This document shows positions 38,585 through 47,798 of a stretch of 64,000 bases of DNA, piece after piece. The stretch is from Blastococcus sp. Marseille-P5729. GTDB taxonomy: Bacteria > Actinomycetota > Actinomycetes > Mycobacteriales > Antricoccaceae. Under the pieces are notes generated by a model. The model ran no database searches. It had not been told where the DNA came from and worked only from the letters and a program-made list of their open reading frames with translations. The number at the start of each line of letters is the position of its first letter. The first letter of the stretch is position 1. The stretch spans positions 813,192-877,191 of the forward strand of contig NZ_OMPO01000001.1 in assembly GCF_900292035.1 (NCBI RefSeq), given 5' to 3'. A program made the position numbers and the translations under genes.

Positions 38585-39220
38585 TCAGTTCAGCAGCTCG
38601 CCGGAGGTGGCATCGACGTCAGCCTCGACGTCCTGGCCGTCGATGTCGAGCTCGATGTCCCACTTCAGGGTGCCGTCGTCCTCGTCGATCTCCATCTCGT
38701 CGAGGCTGCCACCCTTGGCGTCAAGCGCGGTCTGCAGTGCGGTGGCTGCGTCGACGGCGGCCTTCTCGATCGCCTGGATGTCGTCATTGTCGTCGTCATC
38801 AGGCTCCTGGCTGATGACGGTCGCGCCATCGAGGCTGACGTAGACCTTGTGGCCCTGCCCGCTTGAAGCGACCTTGATCTCCCACCGCTGGTCGTCATCG
38901 TCGTCCAGCTCGACGTCGTAGACCTTGCCGTCGGTCTGCGAAGCGGCGGCCGTGGCGATGGCTGCGAGCGCGGCCTCCCCGCCGGCTGCCCCCGCGTTCG
39001 CGGTGGGACTGCCGGTGGCCTCGCCGGTGTCGTCGGCATCGTCGTCCTGTTTGGCGGACGGTGATGCGGACGGGTCGACGGTGAAGGAGCTGTCGTCGGC
39101 GACGGTCGTGGTGGCGCTGGCGCCGTCTGTCGAGCCGTCGTCCGAGCTGGCGCAGCCGGTCAGCAGCATGATCGCCGAGGCGCTGAGAGCGCCGATTCCG
39201 CGGGTCAGAGTGATAGCCAT
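38585..39220 (-). CDS. Lipoprotein with PepSY-like repeats
   Basis: A 211-residue exported lipoprotein: signal ALSASAIMLLTGC with the lipobox Cys at about residue 23. Two PepSY-like units follow (KVYDVELDDDDDQRWEIKV and LDEMEIDEDDGTLKWDIEL), separated by acidic linkers. PepSY domains are thought to inhibit peptidases or sense metals outside the cell. The ATG at 39220 has a Shine-Dalgarno (GGGAGG) only one base away, unusually close; no better in-frame start exists upstream of the signal. Confidence 0.83.
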   Translation of the reverse strand: MAITLTRGIGALSASAIMLLTGCASSDDGSTDGASATTTVADDSSFTVDPSASPSAKQDDDADDTGEATGSPTANAGAAGGEAALAAIATAAASQTDGKVYDVELDDDDDQRWEIKVASSGQGHKVYVSLDGATVISQEPDDDDNDDIQAIEKAAVDAATALQTALDAKGGSLDEMEIDEDDGTLKWDIELDIDGQDVEADVDATSGELLN

Positions 39221-39552
39221 ACCTCCCTGTCTACCTGGGATTTTCCCGTACCGCCAGCGCGACGTGATCGCCCACAAGCTTGCTCGGGGGCGCTCAGGCC
39301 CTTGGTCACCGGCGGCGTCGGCGTACGACTCGAAGCAGAGCTCGCCGAGCCGTTCGACACGGTCCGCATAAATGCCAAGAGGCCCGCCGGTCATCCCGGC
39401 AAGCCTCTCACTCTTCCTCAATCCACTCGGTGGCACTCTGCTCGGTCCATTGGTTGAGCAAGGACACCGTGGTGGACCTAGCGGGAGGCTCGTCGAAACT
39501 CGCCCCGCCGTTGGTTCGGATCGGTTCGGTGCACCAGTCGATTCGGATCCGC
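39221..39552. other. Intergenic stretch with hairpin and repeat, no gene
   Basis: About 330 bases. It holds a hairpin at 39379-39407 (GAGGC/GCCTC outer, GCCGG/CCGGC inner) of terminator shape, and a 35-base repeat at 39472-39506. I see no convincing gene. Confidence 0.5.
39472..39506. repeat. 35-base dispersed repeat, copy A
   Basis: Begins GTGGACCTAGCGGGAGGC and ends GTCGAAACTCGCCCC. It matches copy C at 50718-50752 at 33 of 35 positions. Confidence 0.85.
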
Positions 39553-39903
39553 GTGCTCAAAGCCAGCCGCGAGGAGCCGCTCCTGCGTAGGCTCCCTCGC
39601 GCCGGCAAGGACCTGCTCGACGTGGCACAGAGACAGTACGAGGCTGGCGCCACGTTGCGAGAGCTTGCCAACGAGCTCGGGATCGGTCGGGAGCGACTGG
39701 CCTTTCTGCTGCGGGACCGGGGTGTACGGATGCGGCGTGCTACACCGTCGCCGGATGAGGTGCGGGAGATGGCTCGTCGCTATGCTGGTGGTGAGTCGCT
39801 CGAACGCGTGGGCAAGCACCTCGGATTCTCACCCAGCACAGTCCACAACCATCTCCGATCTGCCGGCATAGTGCTGCGTGATGCGCACGGACGTGAAAGA
39901 TAG
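39553..39903 (+). CDS. Orphan double helix-turn-helix protein
   Basis: About 116 residues from the GTG at 39553. The C-terminal portion has two helix-turn-helix units: ATLRELANELGIGRERLAF and ESLERVGKHLGFSPSTVHNH, a pattern found at the C-terminal ends of serine recombinases and in stand-alone proteins next to them. No recombinase catalytic domain is present. The start is uncertain, as the frame is open farther upstream. It may be the remnant or regulator of a mobile element, and it lies 68 bases upstream of the helicase gene. Confidence 0.6.
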   Translation: MLKASREEPLLRRLPRAGKDLLDVAQRQYEAGATLRELANELGIGRERLAFLLRDRGVRMRRATPSPDEVREMARRYAGGESLERVGKHLGFSPSTVHNHLRSAGIVLRDAHGRER

Positions 39904-39971
39904 CGAACCACGTCGATCGCCGAGATCGGACGCCAGGCAACTGTTGCTGCCCGACCAGGCAAGATGGGTCC

Positions 39972-42900
39972 ATGGGACTGGATCGGGTCAGAGATGAGCG
40001 GCTGCGGATTCTGTCGTTCTGGTGGATGTTGGAGTTGTTCAGCCCACAGCAGGTGCCGGCCTTGACGCGTCGAGCAACCCGCCCGTCGGATCGTCAGGTG
40101 ATCGCGTGGCAGGCCGGGGATCCTCTTCCCTGGGAGGTGCTGGCTCCGCCCGAGCCGTTCAACGGGACGCGAAAGGTCTGGCGTCACACCGTGTATCTGG
40201 GCGTCTACAAGCTTGAGGCGACGTACGAGGCGTTGGGTCGTGTGTTCGGCGAGGATCCTGATGCCTACGACAAGCGGCCTGAGGGTGAGAGCGCCTGTGC
40301 CGGTCTCCTGATCGATCACGACGGTCGTCTCGTCACCGATTCGGCGGTGCTGTCCTCGGCGCTCTGGGCTGCCGGTCGTACACGAGATCCAGGACCGAGC
40401 AACCCGCGCTGGATGGACGGGTTCGACGAGACCGCGGGAAGATTCGTCGACTCGATTGACGCATTTGAAGGCGCCCGCCGTGATGCCGATGGCGGAGAGC
40501 AACCCCCGCCTTACGACTCGGACTCGCTGAACAAGTTGCTGAAGCTCTCCCATGTCGTTGCCGGAGTCGACAGCTTCGATGACCTCGCGGACGATCGCAT
40601 GGTCATCGAGAGCGTAGCGGTGTCGGCACGACGAGCCGAGGACGGCACGGACACCGACTTCTTGAACAGCTTCTACCTCCACGACCTCGCGGCCGTACGC
40701 GACCATGTCGCACGCGGAGATCTCGGCGCCGGCCTCGCCACATATCTCACCGGCGACCAGACACTGCCTGTGTCCGACCGGATCGATGTCGTCACACACC
40801 CGGGCGCGGTCGACGCAGGAACCGGGATCGAGCACCTCCCCAAGGGTCGATGGCCAGCCAACCCGGGCCACTCACTGGCCCTGAGCCAGCAGTTCGCCGT
40901 CAACCGAGCGCTGAACGACCTCGGGCACAGCAGTGGTCTAATGGGCGTCAACGGTCCGCCAGGCACCGGCAAGACGACCATGCTGCGCGACATCCTCGCA
41001 GGGAACGTCGTCGAGCGAGCCCGACGACTCGCGGCTCTGTCTCGGCCATCGCATGTCTTCACTGAGGTCACCCATCGATGGTCCGATGGCGAAGGCCACG
41101 ACCGGATCGTTCGCCAGCTCAAACCCGAGCTGACAGGGTTCGAGATGGTCGTCGCCTCGGCGAACAATGCGGCTGTCGAGAACGTCACCACCGAGATCCC
41201 CGACGAGAACGCAATCGAGGCGCCGTGGCGTGGCCACATCGACTACTTCGGTGATATCGCGACCGAGATCCTCCAAGACGTGGCCGCCAGCAACTCCACC
41301 AGCAACGCGACACCGCCAACAGCCTGGGGTCTCGTCGCCGCCCGACTCGGCAGAAAGAGGAACCGTTCGGCCTTCCACTCAGCGTTCTGGTTCGACGAAA
41401 AGGACCCCAAGACCAAGAAGCCTGTCGAGAACGGCGTCCCGAGGATACAGACAAGGCTGACGCAGTGGCGCGACGGCGAGGTCCCCTACACGCCCTGGGC
41501 ACAAGCACGCGAGGCGTTCCACGCTGCCGAAAAGCGCGTCGACGCACTCATCCGGCAACGCGCTCAGGCCCAAGACCGGCTCCGGCAAGTCCCAGAACTG
41601 GCCGAACGTGAACGCGGTCTGGAAGCAGCGATCGAACAGGAACTCCGAGGTCTGAACCGGGCCCAACACGATCTGTCCCAGCATCAGCCGGTTCAGCAGC
41701 AGGCAGACGCAGCCCGCACGCAAGCTGCCGCCAGCCACGACCGGCACCTCGCTACTAAGCCCGGCGTGTTGGAGGCGATCTTCTCCTTCGGACGAGCCGT
41801 CCGAGCATGGCGCACCCGCCTCGCCGACCTCGCGCGAGCACTGGACAACGCCGAGCAACACTACCGAGACGTATGTGACCGTGGGCAACGGCTCCACGAC
41901 GCCGTGCGGCATGCCCAAGCACGGCTGTCATCAGCTCAACACGACCTGAACGGCCTCCGAGATCAACGGGCCAGACTTCAGGATCAGTGTGCGCAGGACG
42001 AAGAACGGTTCGGTGCGGCTTATCCCGGCCCGGCATGGCAGGGCGACCAGCGAGAGCTACACGCCCCATGGCTCGACAAGGAGCTTGACACCGCCCGGTC
42101 GGATCTGTTCGTCGCGGCACTCCAACTACACCAAGACTTCCTCGCCAACACCGCACGAGACATGCTGAACGGGCTGCGCGCCGCCGGTGAGGTCGTCGCT
42201 GGGAACTACCCCCGCGACCTCGAGCCCGAGAAGCTCCGGGCTGCCTGGCAACTGTTCTTCCTCGTCGTCCCGTTGATATCCACAACCTTCGCCTCGGCCA
42301 GCCGGATGTTCAGCGGCATCGGCTCCGAGGCGATCGGCTGGCTCCTCATCGACGAAGCCGGGCAAGCCTCACCCCAGTACGCCGCCGGCGCGATCTGGCG
42401 CGCGCAACGCATCGTCGCAATGGGCGACCCGCTCCAGCTCGAGCCCGTCGTCACACTCCCCGAGAAGGCACAACGCAACATCGCCAGCAACTACGACCTC
42501 AGCACGACCTGGATCCCGCCACGCGCCTCCGTCCAGACCCTGGCCGACCGCGTCACGCCGTTCGGGACCCAGCTCGATCAGGGCGAGGACAAAGTCTGGG
42601 TCAGCGCGCCACTCCTGGTGCACCGACGCTGCGACAACCCGATGTTCACTCTGTGCAACCAGATCGCCTACAACAACCTCATGGTCAACGGCGTCCACCG
42701 TGATCTCGACGACCCCGACGAGCGCTTCGACAGCCCAACCGGACCACTCATCGCCCCCAGCTACTGGGCCGACGAGCCGGCCAACAGCGCAGGCAGCCAT
42801 CTCCAACCAAGCCAGATCGAGCGGTTCGAGAAGGCCCTCGCCTACTTGAACGACCACGGCATCCCGCCGTCGGAGGTCATCGCCATCTCCCCGTTCCGAG

Positions 42901-43175
42901 CCGTCGCAGATCGCCTCCGCAGCCTCATCCCGAAATATCAGGGCCTCCAAGCCGGAACCATTCACACAGCGCAAGGACGCGAGGCCGACGTCGTGATCCT
43001 CGTCCTCGGCGGTGACCCCAGCAAACCGGGAGCACCCGCCAACTGGGCACGCACCCCGAACCTTGTCAACGTTGCCGCCAGCCGCGCCAAACGCCGCCTC
43101 TACGTCATTGGCGATCGCTCCTTTTGGGCGCGCCACAACTACTTCCGAGACCTGTCCAACGCACTCGTTCAATAG
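39972..43175 (+). CDS. Large superfamily 1 helicase with internal coiled coil
   Basis: A 1067-residue protein. Motif I is NGPPGTGKTTM at about 326-336, motif II LLIDEAGQASPQ at about 790-801, motif III-like VAMGDPLQLEPV at about 815-826, motif V-region TIHTAQGREADVV at about 995-1007 and motif VI NVAASRAKRRLYVIG at about 1034-1048. These match the UPF1/DNA2-like SF1B class. The 320-residue N-terminus has no recognised domain. About residues 515-700 are Gln/Arg/Ala/Glu-rich, predicted coiled coil, inserted in the helicase. No nuclease motif is seen. It follows the orphan HTH gene and ends near tRNA-Ala, so it may be an accessory or defence gene. Confidence 0.8.
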   Translation: MGLDRVRDERLRILSFWWMLELFSPQQVPALTRRATRPSDRQVIAWQAGDPLPWEVLAPPEPFNGTRKVWRHTVYLGVYKLEATYEALGRVFGEDPDAYDKRPEGESACAGLLIDHDGRLVTDSAVLSSALWAAGRTRDPGPSNPRWMDGFDETAGRFVDSIDAFEGARRDADGGEQPPPYDSDSLNKLLKLSHVVAGVDSFDDLADDRMVIESVAVSARRAEDGTDTDFLNSFYLHDLAAVRDHVARGDLGAGLATYLTGDQTLPVSDRIDVVTHPGAVDAGTGIEHLPKGRWPANPGHSLALSQQFAVNRALNDLGHSSGLMGVNGPPGTGKTTMLRDILAGNVVERARRLAALSRPSHVFTEVTHRWSDGEGHDRIVRQLKPELTGFEMVVASANNAAVENVTTEIPDENAIEAPWRGHIDYFGDIATEILQDVAASNSTSNATPPTAWGLVAARLGRKRNRSAFHSAFWFDEKDPKTKKPVENGVPRIQTRLTQWRDGEVPYTPWAQAREAFHAAEKRVDALIRQRAQAQDRLRQVPELAERERGLEAAIEQELRGLNRAQHDLSQHQPVQQQADAARTQAAASHDRHLATKPGVLEAIFSFGRAVRAWRTRLADLARALDNAEQHYRDVCDRGQRLHDAVRHAQARLSSAQHDLNGLRDQRARLQDQCAQDEERFGAAYPGPAWQGDQRELHAPWLDKELDTARSDLFVAALQLHQDFLANTARDMLNGLRAAGEVVAGNYPRDLEPEKLRAAWQLFFLVVPLISTTFASASRMFSGIGSEAIGWLLIDEAGQASPQYAAGAIWRAQRIVAMGDPLQLEPVVTLPEKAQRNIASNYDLSTTWIPPRASVQTLADRVTPFGTQLDQGEDKVWVSAPLLVHRRCDNPMFTLCNQIAYNNLMVNGVHRDLDDPDERFDSPTGPLIAPSYWADEPANSAGSHLQPSQIERFEKALAYLNDHGIPPSEVIAISPFRAVADRLRSLIPKYQGLQAGTIHTAQGREADVVILVLGGDPSKPGAPANWARTPNLVNVAASRAKRRLYVIGDRSFWARHNYFRDLSNALVQ

Positions 43176-43237
43176 CCCGTACAGACGACCTGGGCGTCGA
43201 TGTTTGCTTCGTCGAAGATCCGTACGGCTATTGCCGC

Positions 43238-43459
43238 TCAGTCCGATCCGTAGACCTCAAACCCACCCTTGGTCACAGTCTGCACGTATGAGGCGGCACC
43301 AGCGATGAGCCGTAGTTGCTCGTCACTCGCTGACCCTATGCTCAGGCCTGGCTGGGCAATGATTGTCGTGAACCGCGGAAACAGCAGCGACGCCTGCTGC
43401 CTGATCCGGAAGAGCCTCTCACGATCGTCCTCGCCCACACCACCATCGATGCCCCAGCC
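43238..43459 (-). pseudogene. Truncated gene end, family unknown
   Basis: A reading frame ending at 43238 whose last about 70 residues look like a real protein C-terminus (RLFRIRQQASLLFPRFTTII, then LRLIAGAASYVQTVT). Its N-terminal side runs into the terminator of tRNA-Ala, so the gene seems cut there. I do not recognise the family. It may be the stub of an older insertion at the tRNA. Confidence 0.4.
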
Positions 43460-43476
43460 GACGTCACCGCATAAAC

Positions 43477-43508
43477 AAAACTGCCCCGCCATCAGGCGGG
43501 GCAAGTTT
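43477..43508 (-). terminator. Terminator of tRNA-Ala (module shared with ssrA)
   Basis: Stem GCCCCGCC/GGCGGGGC with loop ATCA, flanked by AAAACT/AGTTT, followed on the minus strand by GTTTTG. Part of a 70-base module also found after ssrA (55139-55172). Confidence 0.8.
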
Positions 43509-43526
43509 CGATTTTCTCATCTTACG

Positions 43527-43599
43527 TGGAGCTAAGGGGACTCGAACCCCTGACCCCCTGCATGCCATGCAGGTGCGCTACCAGCTGCGCCATAGCCCC
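43527..43599 (-). tRNA. tRNA-Ala (anticodon GGC)
   Basis: Acceptor GGGGCTA/TAGCTCC, anticodon stem CCTGC/GCAGG with loop ATGGCAT (anticodon GGC), T loop TTCGAGT, discriminator A. No CCA encoded. Lies 18 bases after the downstream end of the copper operon on the same strand. Confidence 0.95.
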
Positions 43600-43617
43600 T
43601 TGTTGCGAGAGACCACA

Positions 43618-44835
43618 TTACACCCCTCCATCCGATGTTGCACGCGGGGGTGGCCTATCTCGCTTCGTCACCCATGATCCCCGCTTGCGATCGGCCGACC
43701 AGCTCTCGTGGATCTGACGCATCTCCTCGTCGCTGGCGATGTCGACCCCTCCCCCACGTTCGGCATCGTCCGACGCAGGCGCGCGAAGCGAGCGGACGAC
43801 GACCGCCGCGAGCAAGCCGACACCGATGCCGACGACCACGGCGATCACCAACCGCGCCAGCCAGTCGGGCCCGTGCTGCTCGAGCTGCGAGCGGGTGATC
43901 ACCGGAAGATCGGAGGTGCCCTGCAGCGCCGCGAGCGCTGCAGCGCCACCGAGCAGATAGCGCGCCGAGTCAGAACCCCGCCGAATGGCAAGGATCGCCA
44001 GCGCGCACAGCCCCGCGACCGCGAGCGCGGGGACGGCGGCCGCAGCGAGCACGAAGCTCCAGCTGCCCTGATACTCGTCCTGCGGCAGCGGGGTCACGAT
44101 CGCCTGCCCGAGCGCGGCGACGCCCATCAAGCCGGTGAGTGCGATCAAGGGCATTCGCCGCCACCCCAGGCCCACCACGAAGGCAGCGGCGGACAGACCG
44201 CCGAGCACGATCCACCAGGGGGTCGGGTTCGCCGGCACCCAGTACAGCTGCCCGGTCAGGGTCGACTCCGGGTGGTCGCCGTACTTGGCAAAGATCGCCC
44301 AGTCGCGGATGATGTGGTGCTCGCTGCCGGGATCGGCCGCCACCTGCGGCGGCGGGTCCTCCGACATCCAGTGGATCCGGTGGTCGTGCCAGCGGTAGAC
44401 GCCCTCGTCGGAGACCTTCTCCCACACCGGCTCGCCATCACCGAGGTCATTGCGCAACCGCTCCGGGACGGCGTCCCCCGAGCCGTAGAGCGTCTGGTTG
44501 AGGTAGCCGGCTTGGCTCTCGGTGTTGACCCACACGCCGTCCTTGCTGACCTTCAGGTACTGGTCGCGGTCTCCCGGCTCCTTGTGCTGATAGCCGTAGA
44601 TGATCACCGGCGTGTCGGACGTCGAGCGCACCTCGATGCGGTCAGCGGCGTCCACCAGTGTGAAAGTGACCCCGGGTATCTCCGGTGACACGCTGGTGAT
44701 CTCGCCCCGGTAGCTCGACGGCTCCCGCCCGCCGGCGAAGTGCGCGTACGCCGCGTCGGTGCCGCCGGTGACGACCAGCATCGCCGCCACCGTGATGAAC
44801 AGGATGCGGGCAACGCGGCGTACGCCGAGGGTCAC
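43618..44835 (-). CDS. Membrane protein of copper/cytochrome operon, function unknown
   Basis: A 405-residue protein. It has a signal/first membrane segment (ILFITVAAMLVVTGG), a soluble domain of about 200 residues outside, with RWHDHRIHWMSEDPPP, then four membrane segments and a cytoplasmic tail. The GTG start at 44835 overlaps the SCO1 stop by four bases, so it is translationally coupled. The His-rich stretch may bind metal. Its co-location with SCO1, PCuAC and CopCD suggests a role in copper delivery to the oxidase. Confidence 0.7.
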   Translation of the reverse strand: MTLGVRRVARILFITVAAMLVVTGGTDAAYAHFAGGREPSSYRGEITSVSPEIPGVTFTLVDAADRIEVRSTSDTPVIIYGYQHKEPGDRDQYLKVSKDGVWVNTESQAGYLNQTLYGSGDAVPERLRNDLGDGEPVWEKVSDEGVYRWHDHRIHWMSEDPPPQVAADPGSEHHIIRDWAIFAKYGDHPESTLTGQLYWVPANPTPWWIVLGGLSAAAFVVGLGWRRMPLIALTGLMGVAALGQAIVTPLPQDEYQGSWSFVLAAAAVPALAVAGLCALAILAIRRGSDSARYLLGGAAALAALQGTSDLPVITRSQLEQHGPDWLARLVIAVVVGIGVGLLAAVVVRSLRAPASDDAERGGGVDIASDEEMRQIHESWSADRKRGSWVTKRDRPPPRATSDGGV

Positions 44836-45473
44836 TTCACGCCGATCGGCAGGTCGTGCCCGATGTCGTCGGCGTTGGTGTTGGCCAGCCACGCCACGTT
44901 CGCCTTGTCGCTCGAGCCGTAGTAGATCGCCATCGTCGAGTGCGTCTTGCCGCCGTCCTCGGCTACCGGGACGCCGGTCGCCGTCTGCGCGGCCTCGACG
45001 GCGGGCAGGTCGCCAGTGAGCCCGACGAACTTCACCGGCAGCTCGGTGTCGAACTTCGACAGGTACGCCCCGAGCACCTCGGGGGTGTCGGTCGCCGGAT
45101 CGGTGGTCACGACCACGACCTGCAGCTCCGAGCGGATCTCCTCCGGCGCCTCCTGGATCGCGGCCGACAGCTGCCCCAGGATCAACGGGCACACGTCCGG
45201 GCAGTGCGTGTAGCCGAAGTACAGCACCGTCGGGATGCCCTGCGTCTTGGCATGGAAGTCGTAGGGTTGGCCGGTCTGGTCGGTCAGGGTGAACTGCGGA
45301 CGCTCCCACGCCGGCTGCAGCTCGACCCCCTCGTAGGCGGAGTTGTCCGCGACCTGCGAGACCTCGGCGACTCCCCCACCCGACTCGGACGACGCGACGC
45401 ATCCGGTGAGCGCCAGCATGAGGCCGGCAGCGAGCAGGGCTATGGATCGACGTCGGTTGCGCATGGGGTCCAT
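44832..45473 (-). CDS. SCO1/SenC copper chaperone, lipoprotein
   Basis: Inserts copper into the CuA centre of cytochrome c oxidase subunit II. Thioredoxin-like fold; copper site CxxxC in YTHCPDVCPLI and a His in GKTHSTMAIYYG. A signal peptide (LLAAGLMLALTGC) gives a lipoprotein. An ATG at 45464 is an alternative start nine bases downstream. The next gene overlaps its stop. Confidence 0.93.
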   Translation of the reverse strand: MDPMRNRRRSIALLAAGLMLALTGCVASSESGGGVAEVSQVADNSAYEGVELQPAWERPQFTLTDQTGQPYDFHAKTQGIPTVLYFGYTHCPDVCPLILGQLSAAIQEAPEEIRSELQVVVVTTDPATDTPEVLGAYLSKFDTELPVKFVGLTGDLPAVEAAQTATGVPVAEDGGKTHSTMAIYYGSSDKANVAWLANTNADDIGHDLPIGVK

Positions 45474-45514
45474 TCTCTCTCGGTCGTAGTGGCCGCGCCG
45501 GGCCCGGTCTTGGC

Positions 45515-46078
45515 TCAGGTCGCGGGTGCCGGGGTGGACGGCGCAGGCTCGGTCAGCCCTACGACGGGCGCCTTGATGGTGAGCGTCCCGGCCTTCTCGA
45601 AGACCAGCATCAGGTTGACCGTCGAGCCGGGCGCGATCGTCCCGGTGACGCCCTCGAGCATCATGTGGCCACCGCCCGGCTCCAGCGCGATCACCTGCCC
45701 CGCCTTCAGGACGACGGTCGGGCTGGGCACCATCGAGCCGGTATCCATCCCGTCCTCTGCCGTGGGCGCCTTCTTGCCGACGTCGTGCATCATCGCCGAC
45801 GCCGCGACCGGGCTGGACACCGCGATCAGGGTGTCCGGTTGATCGCCGACGTTCTGCATTGTGAAGTACGCCGCCGCGGTGTCGGTGGCCGGCTCGCGCA
45901 CGTAGGCGCCGTACACCGCGATGTCGCCCTGGCGGACGGCGTCCGCGGGCAGCTCGGGCGGCGGGTCGTCGCCGCGGGTGAGCCCGATGACCAGCGCAGT
46001 GGCGCCCAGAATGACGGCGAGCAGCGCGACGACGAGCCGCACGGAGAGCTTCCCGGGGTCCTGGGGGTCAGCCGACAT
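45515..46078 (-). CDS. PCu(A)C periplasmic-type copper chaperone
   Basis: A 187-residue membrane-anchored copper(I) chaperone. The N-terminal anchor is LVVALLAVILGATALVIGL. Copper ligands fit the HxxM/MxxxHxM pattern: MMHDVGKK, TGSMVPSPT and GGGHMMLEG. Delivers copper to the oxidase with SCO1. It overlaps the end of the CopCD gene by 11 bases. Confidence 0.92.
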   Translation of the reverse strand: MSADPQDPGKLSVRLVVALLAVILGATALVIGLTRGDDPPPELPADAVRQGDIAVYGAYVREPATDTAAAYFTMQNVGDQPDTLIAVSSPVAASAMMHDVGKKAPTAEDGMDTGSMVPSPTVVLKAGQVIALEPGGGHMMLEGVTGTIAPGSTVNLMLVFEKAGTLTIKAPVVGLTEPAPSTPAPAT

Positions 46079-47798
46079 CGATGCTCCCTTCGGCGCTCAC
46101 GGCCCCGAACCCGGGCTCGGTGAACTTGACCGTGACCGTCCAGCTGCCGGCTGCCGGCAGCTCTACTCCCGAGGCGATGAAGTGCCCCTGGCCGACGTTG
46201 CGCGCGTCGACCTCCAGCGGGCCGATCTGCGCCTCGTCGTTGCGCAGGCTCACCTCTGCCTCCTCGATCGGCGCAAGCGCGTTGCTGCGGTCGAACAGGT
46301 ACACGTGCAGCGTGTTGCTGCCGGTGCGGGCCGGATCCAGGCTCACCTGGGCCATATATCCGTTGTCGAAGGCGATCTGCGCGTCGCGCGCGACGGCGTA
46401 CACATCCCTCGCCGGCGGGGTGGCGACCAGGACGGCGGCGACGGCGATGGCCGCGGTCCCCGCGATCGCCTCGAACAGCACCGGGCGTCGGGCGGACGAC
46501 GCCAGCTCGCCCTCACCCCGGACCTCAGCGTCGCCCAGCCCGGACTCGCGGCCGCCCCGGCACTCACCATCGCGAAGCAGGTCGGGGTGCTGACGTCCGC
46601 CGATCACGAGCCGGCGGGTGAGCAGGGCTGCGCCGAGCGCCAGCACCAGCAGGGCTGACTTCGCCAGCAGCAGCCGGCCGTACGTCGTCTCCAGCAACGC
46701 CCCCCACGCGCCGACCCGCACCCACGCCTGGACGACGCCGGTCAGCACTACGACCCCGACGAACGACGCTGCGACCGGTGAGAACCGACGCGCGATCGCA
46801 CGCTGCTCGCCCTGACTCAGCGGGCCGCGGCGTCCGAGGACGCACAGCAGCAGGATCGCCAGTCCCCCGATCCAGCCTGCCGCCGCGGCCAGGTGTGCGG
46901 TGTCGAGCGGGATGGTCAGCCACGGCTGGTCGTCGGCGACGGCGTGCCCGCTCGCGGCGTGCGTCGCTGCGCAGACGACGACAACACCGGTACCGGCCCA
47001 CGCCAGGACGCGCTTGTCGCGCTCGGCATTGAACCACTCCCACATCACGACGCCCAGCACGCCGAGCAGCATGAGCCGGACTGCTGCCATGCGACCGACG
47101 TCCGTCTCGATGGTGGCCGACATCAGTGCCGGGTCGACGAGCGATCCGATGCCCTGGCCCGCGGCGTACGGCCCCTGCAGCAGCGCCCCGAGGACGGTCG
47201 CGCCGAGCGCGGCGTCGAACCCACCCCAGGCCCAGCGGCGCAGCGAGATGCTCGTGCGCAGCACGGGGTCGATCAGGGCCAGCACGAAGACACCGGCCAG
47301 CAGCGCCAGACCCGCGTATCCCACCCAGCGCGTGAGCGGGTAGAGGACGCCGATCACCGGATCCTCCGAGGCCTGCCCAATCTGTGTGCCTTGCGAGTCG
47401 ATCTGCGGCGGCGCGGCGTCGCCGACGGCGAAGGAGATCGCGCCAGAGACGGGATGCGAGTCGGCAGAGACGACTCGCCAGGTCGCCACGTATCCGCCGT
47501 CCGGCAGGTCGGCGGGCAGGGCGACGGTGATGCTGCTGCCGTCGACGACCGGGTTGCCGGAGTCAACGCGCTCACCGTCGGCGTCCAGCACCCGGAAGTA
47601 GCCGGTAGTGATGGTCACCGGCTCGGTGAACTCGACCGTCACCTGGGCCGGGGCGGCGTCGAGGACGTCCCCGTTGCCTGGTGTGGAGGTCACGAGGGTG
47701 GCATGCGCGGACGCCGCCGTGGCAGCGGACACCACCGCAGCCACGGCGACCAGCAGGATCAGCACGGCGCGCTGCAGCGCGCCGGTCGGCGTCCTCAC
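46068..47798 (-). CDS. CopC-CopD fusion copper import protein
   Basis: A 576-residue fusion. After a signal peptide ending in ASAHAT, the CopC domain starts HATLVTSTPGNGDV and has SADSHPVSGAISFAVG. Nine or more CopD membrane segments follow, then a C-terminal soluble domain like FixH/YtkA (GQGHFIASGVELP). CopC and CopD take up copper, opposite to CopA. The GTG start at 47798 overlaps the anti-sigma stop by four bases. Confidence 0.9.
   Translation of the reverse strand: MRTPTGALQRAVLILLVAVAAVVSAATAASAHATLVTSTPGNGDVLDAAPAQVTVEFTEPVTITTGYFRVLDADGERVDSGNPVVDGSSITVALPADLPDGGYVATWRVVSADSHPVSGAISFAVGDAAPPQIDSQGTQIGQASEDPVIGVLYPLTRWVGYAGLALLAGVFVLALIDPVLRTSISLRRWAWGGFDAALGATVLGALLQGPYAAGQGIGSLVDPALMSATIETDVGRMAAVRLMLLGVLGVVMWEWFNAERDKRVLAWAGTGVVVVCAATHAASGHAVADDQPWLTIPLDTAHLAAAAGWIGGLAILLLCVLGRRGPLSQGEQRAIARRFSPVAASFVGVVVLTGVVQAWVRVGAWGALLETTYGRLLLAKSALLVLALGAALLTRRLVIGGRQHPDLLRDGECRGGRESGLGDAEVRGEGELASSARRPVLFEAIAGTAAIAVAAVLVATPPARDVYAVARDAQIAFDNGYMAQVSLDPARTGSNTLHVYLFDRSNALAPIEEAEVSLRNDEAQIGPLEVDARNVGQGHFIASGVELPAAGSWTVTVKFTEPGFGAVSAEGSIDVG

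Noticed and set aside
39472-39506. 35-base repeat as a tRNA fragment or att site
   Set aside because: It resembles a tRNA 3' half in outline (CTAGCGGGAGGC, TCGAAAC), but the T stem does not pair and no integrase is present.
39478-39819. Minus-strand frame opposite the HTH gene
   Set aside because: No motifs; the plus-strand frame carries two clear helix-turn-helix units.
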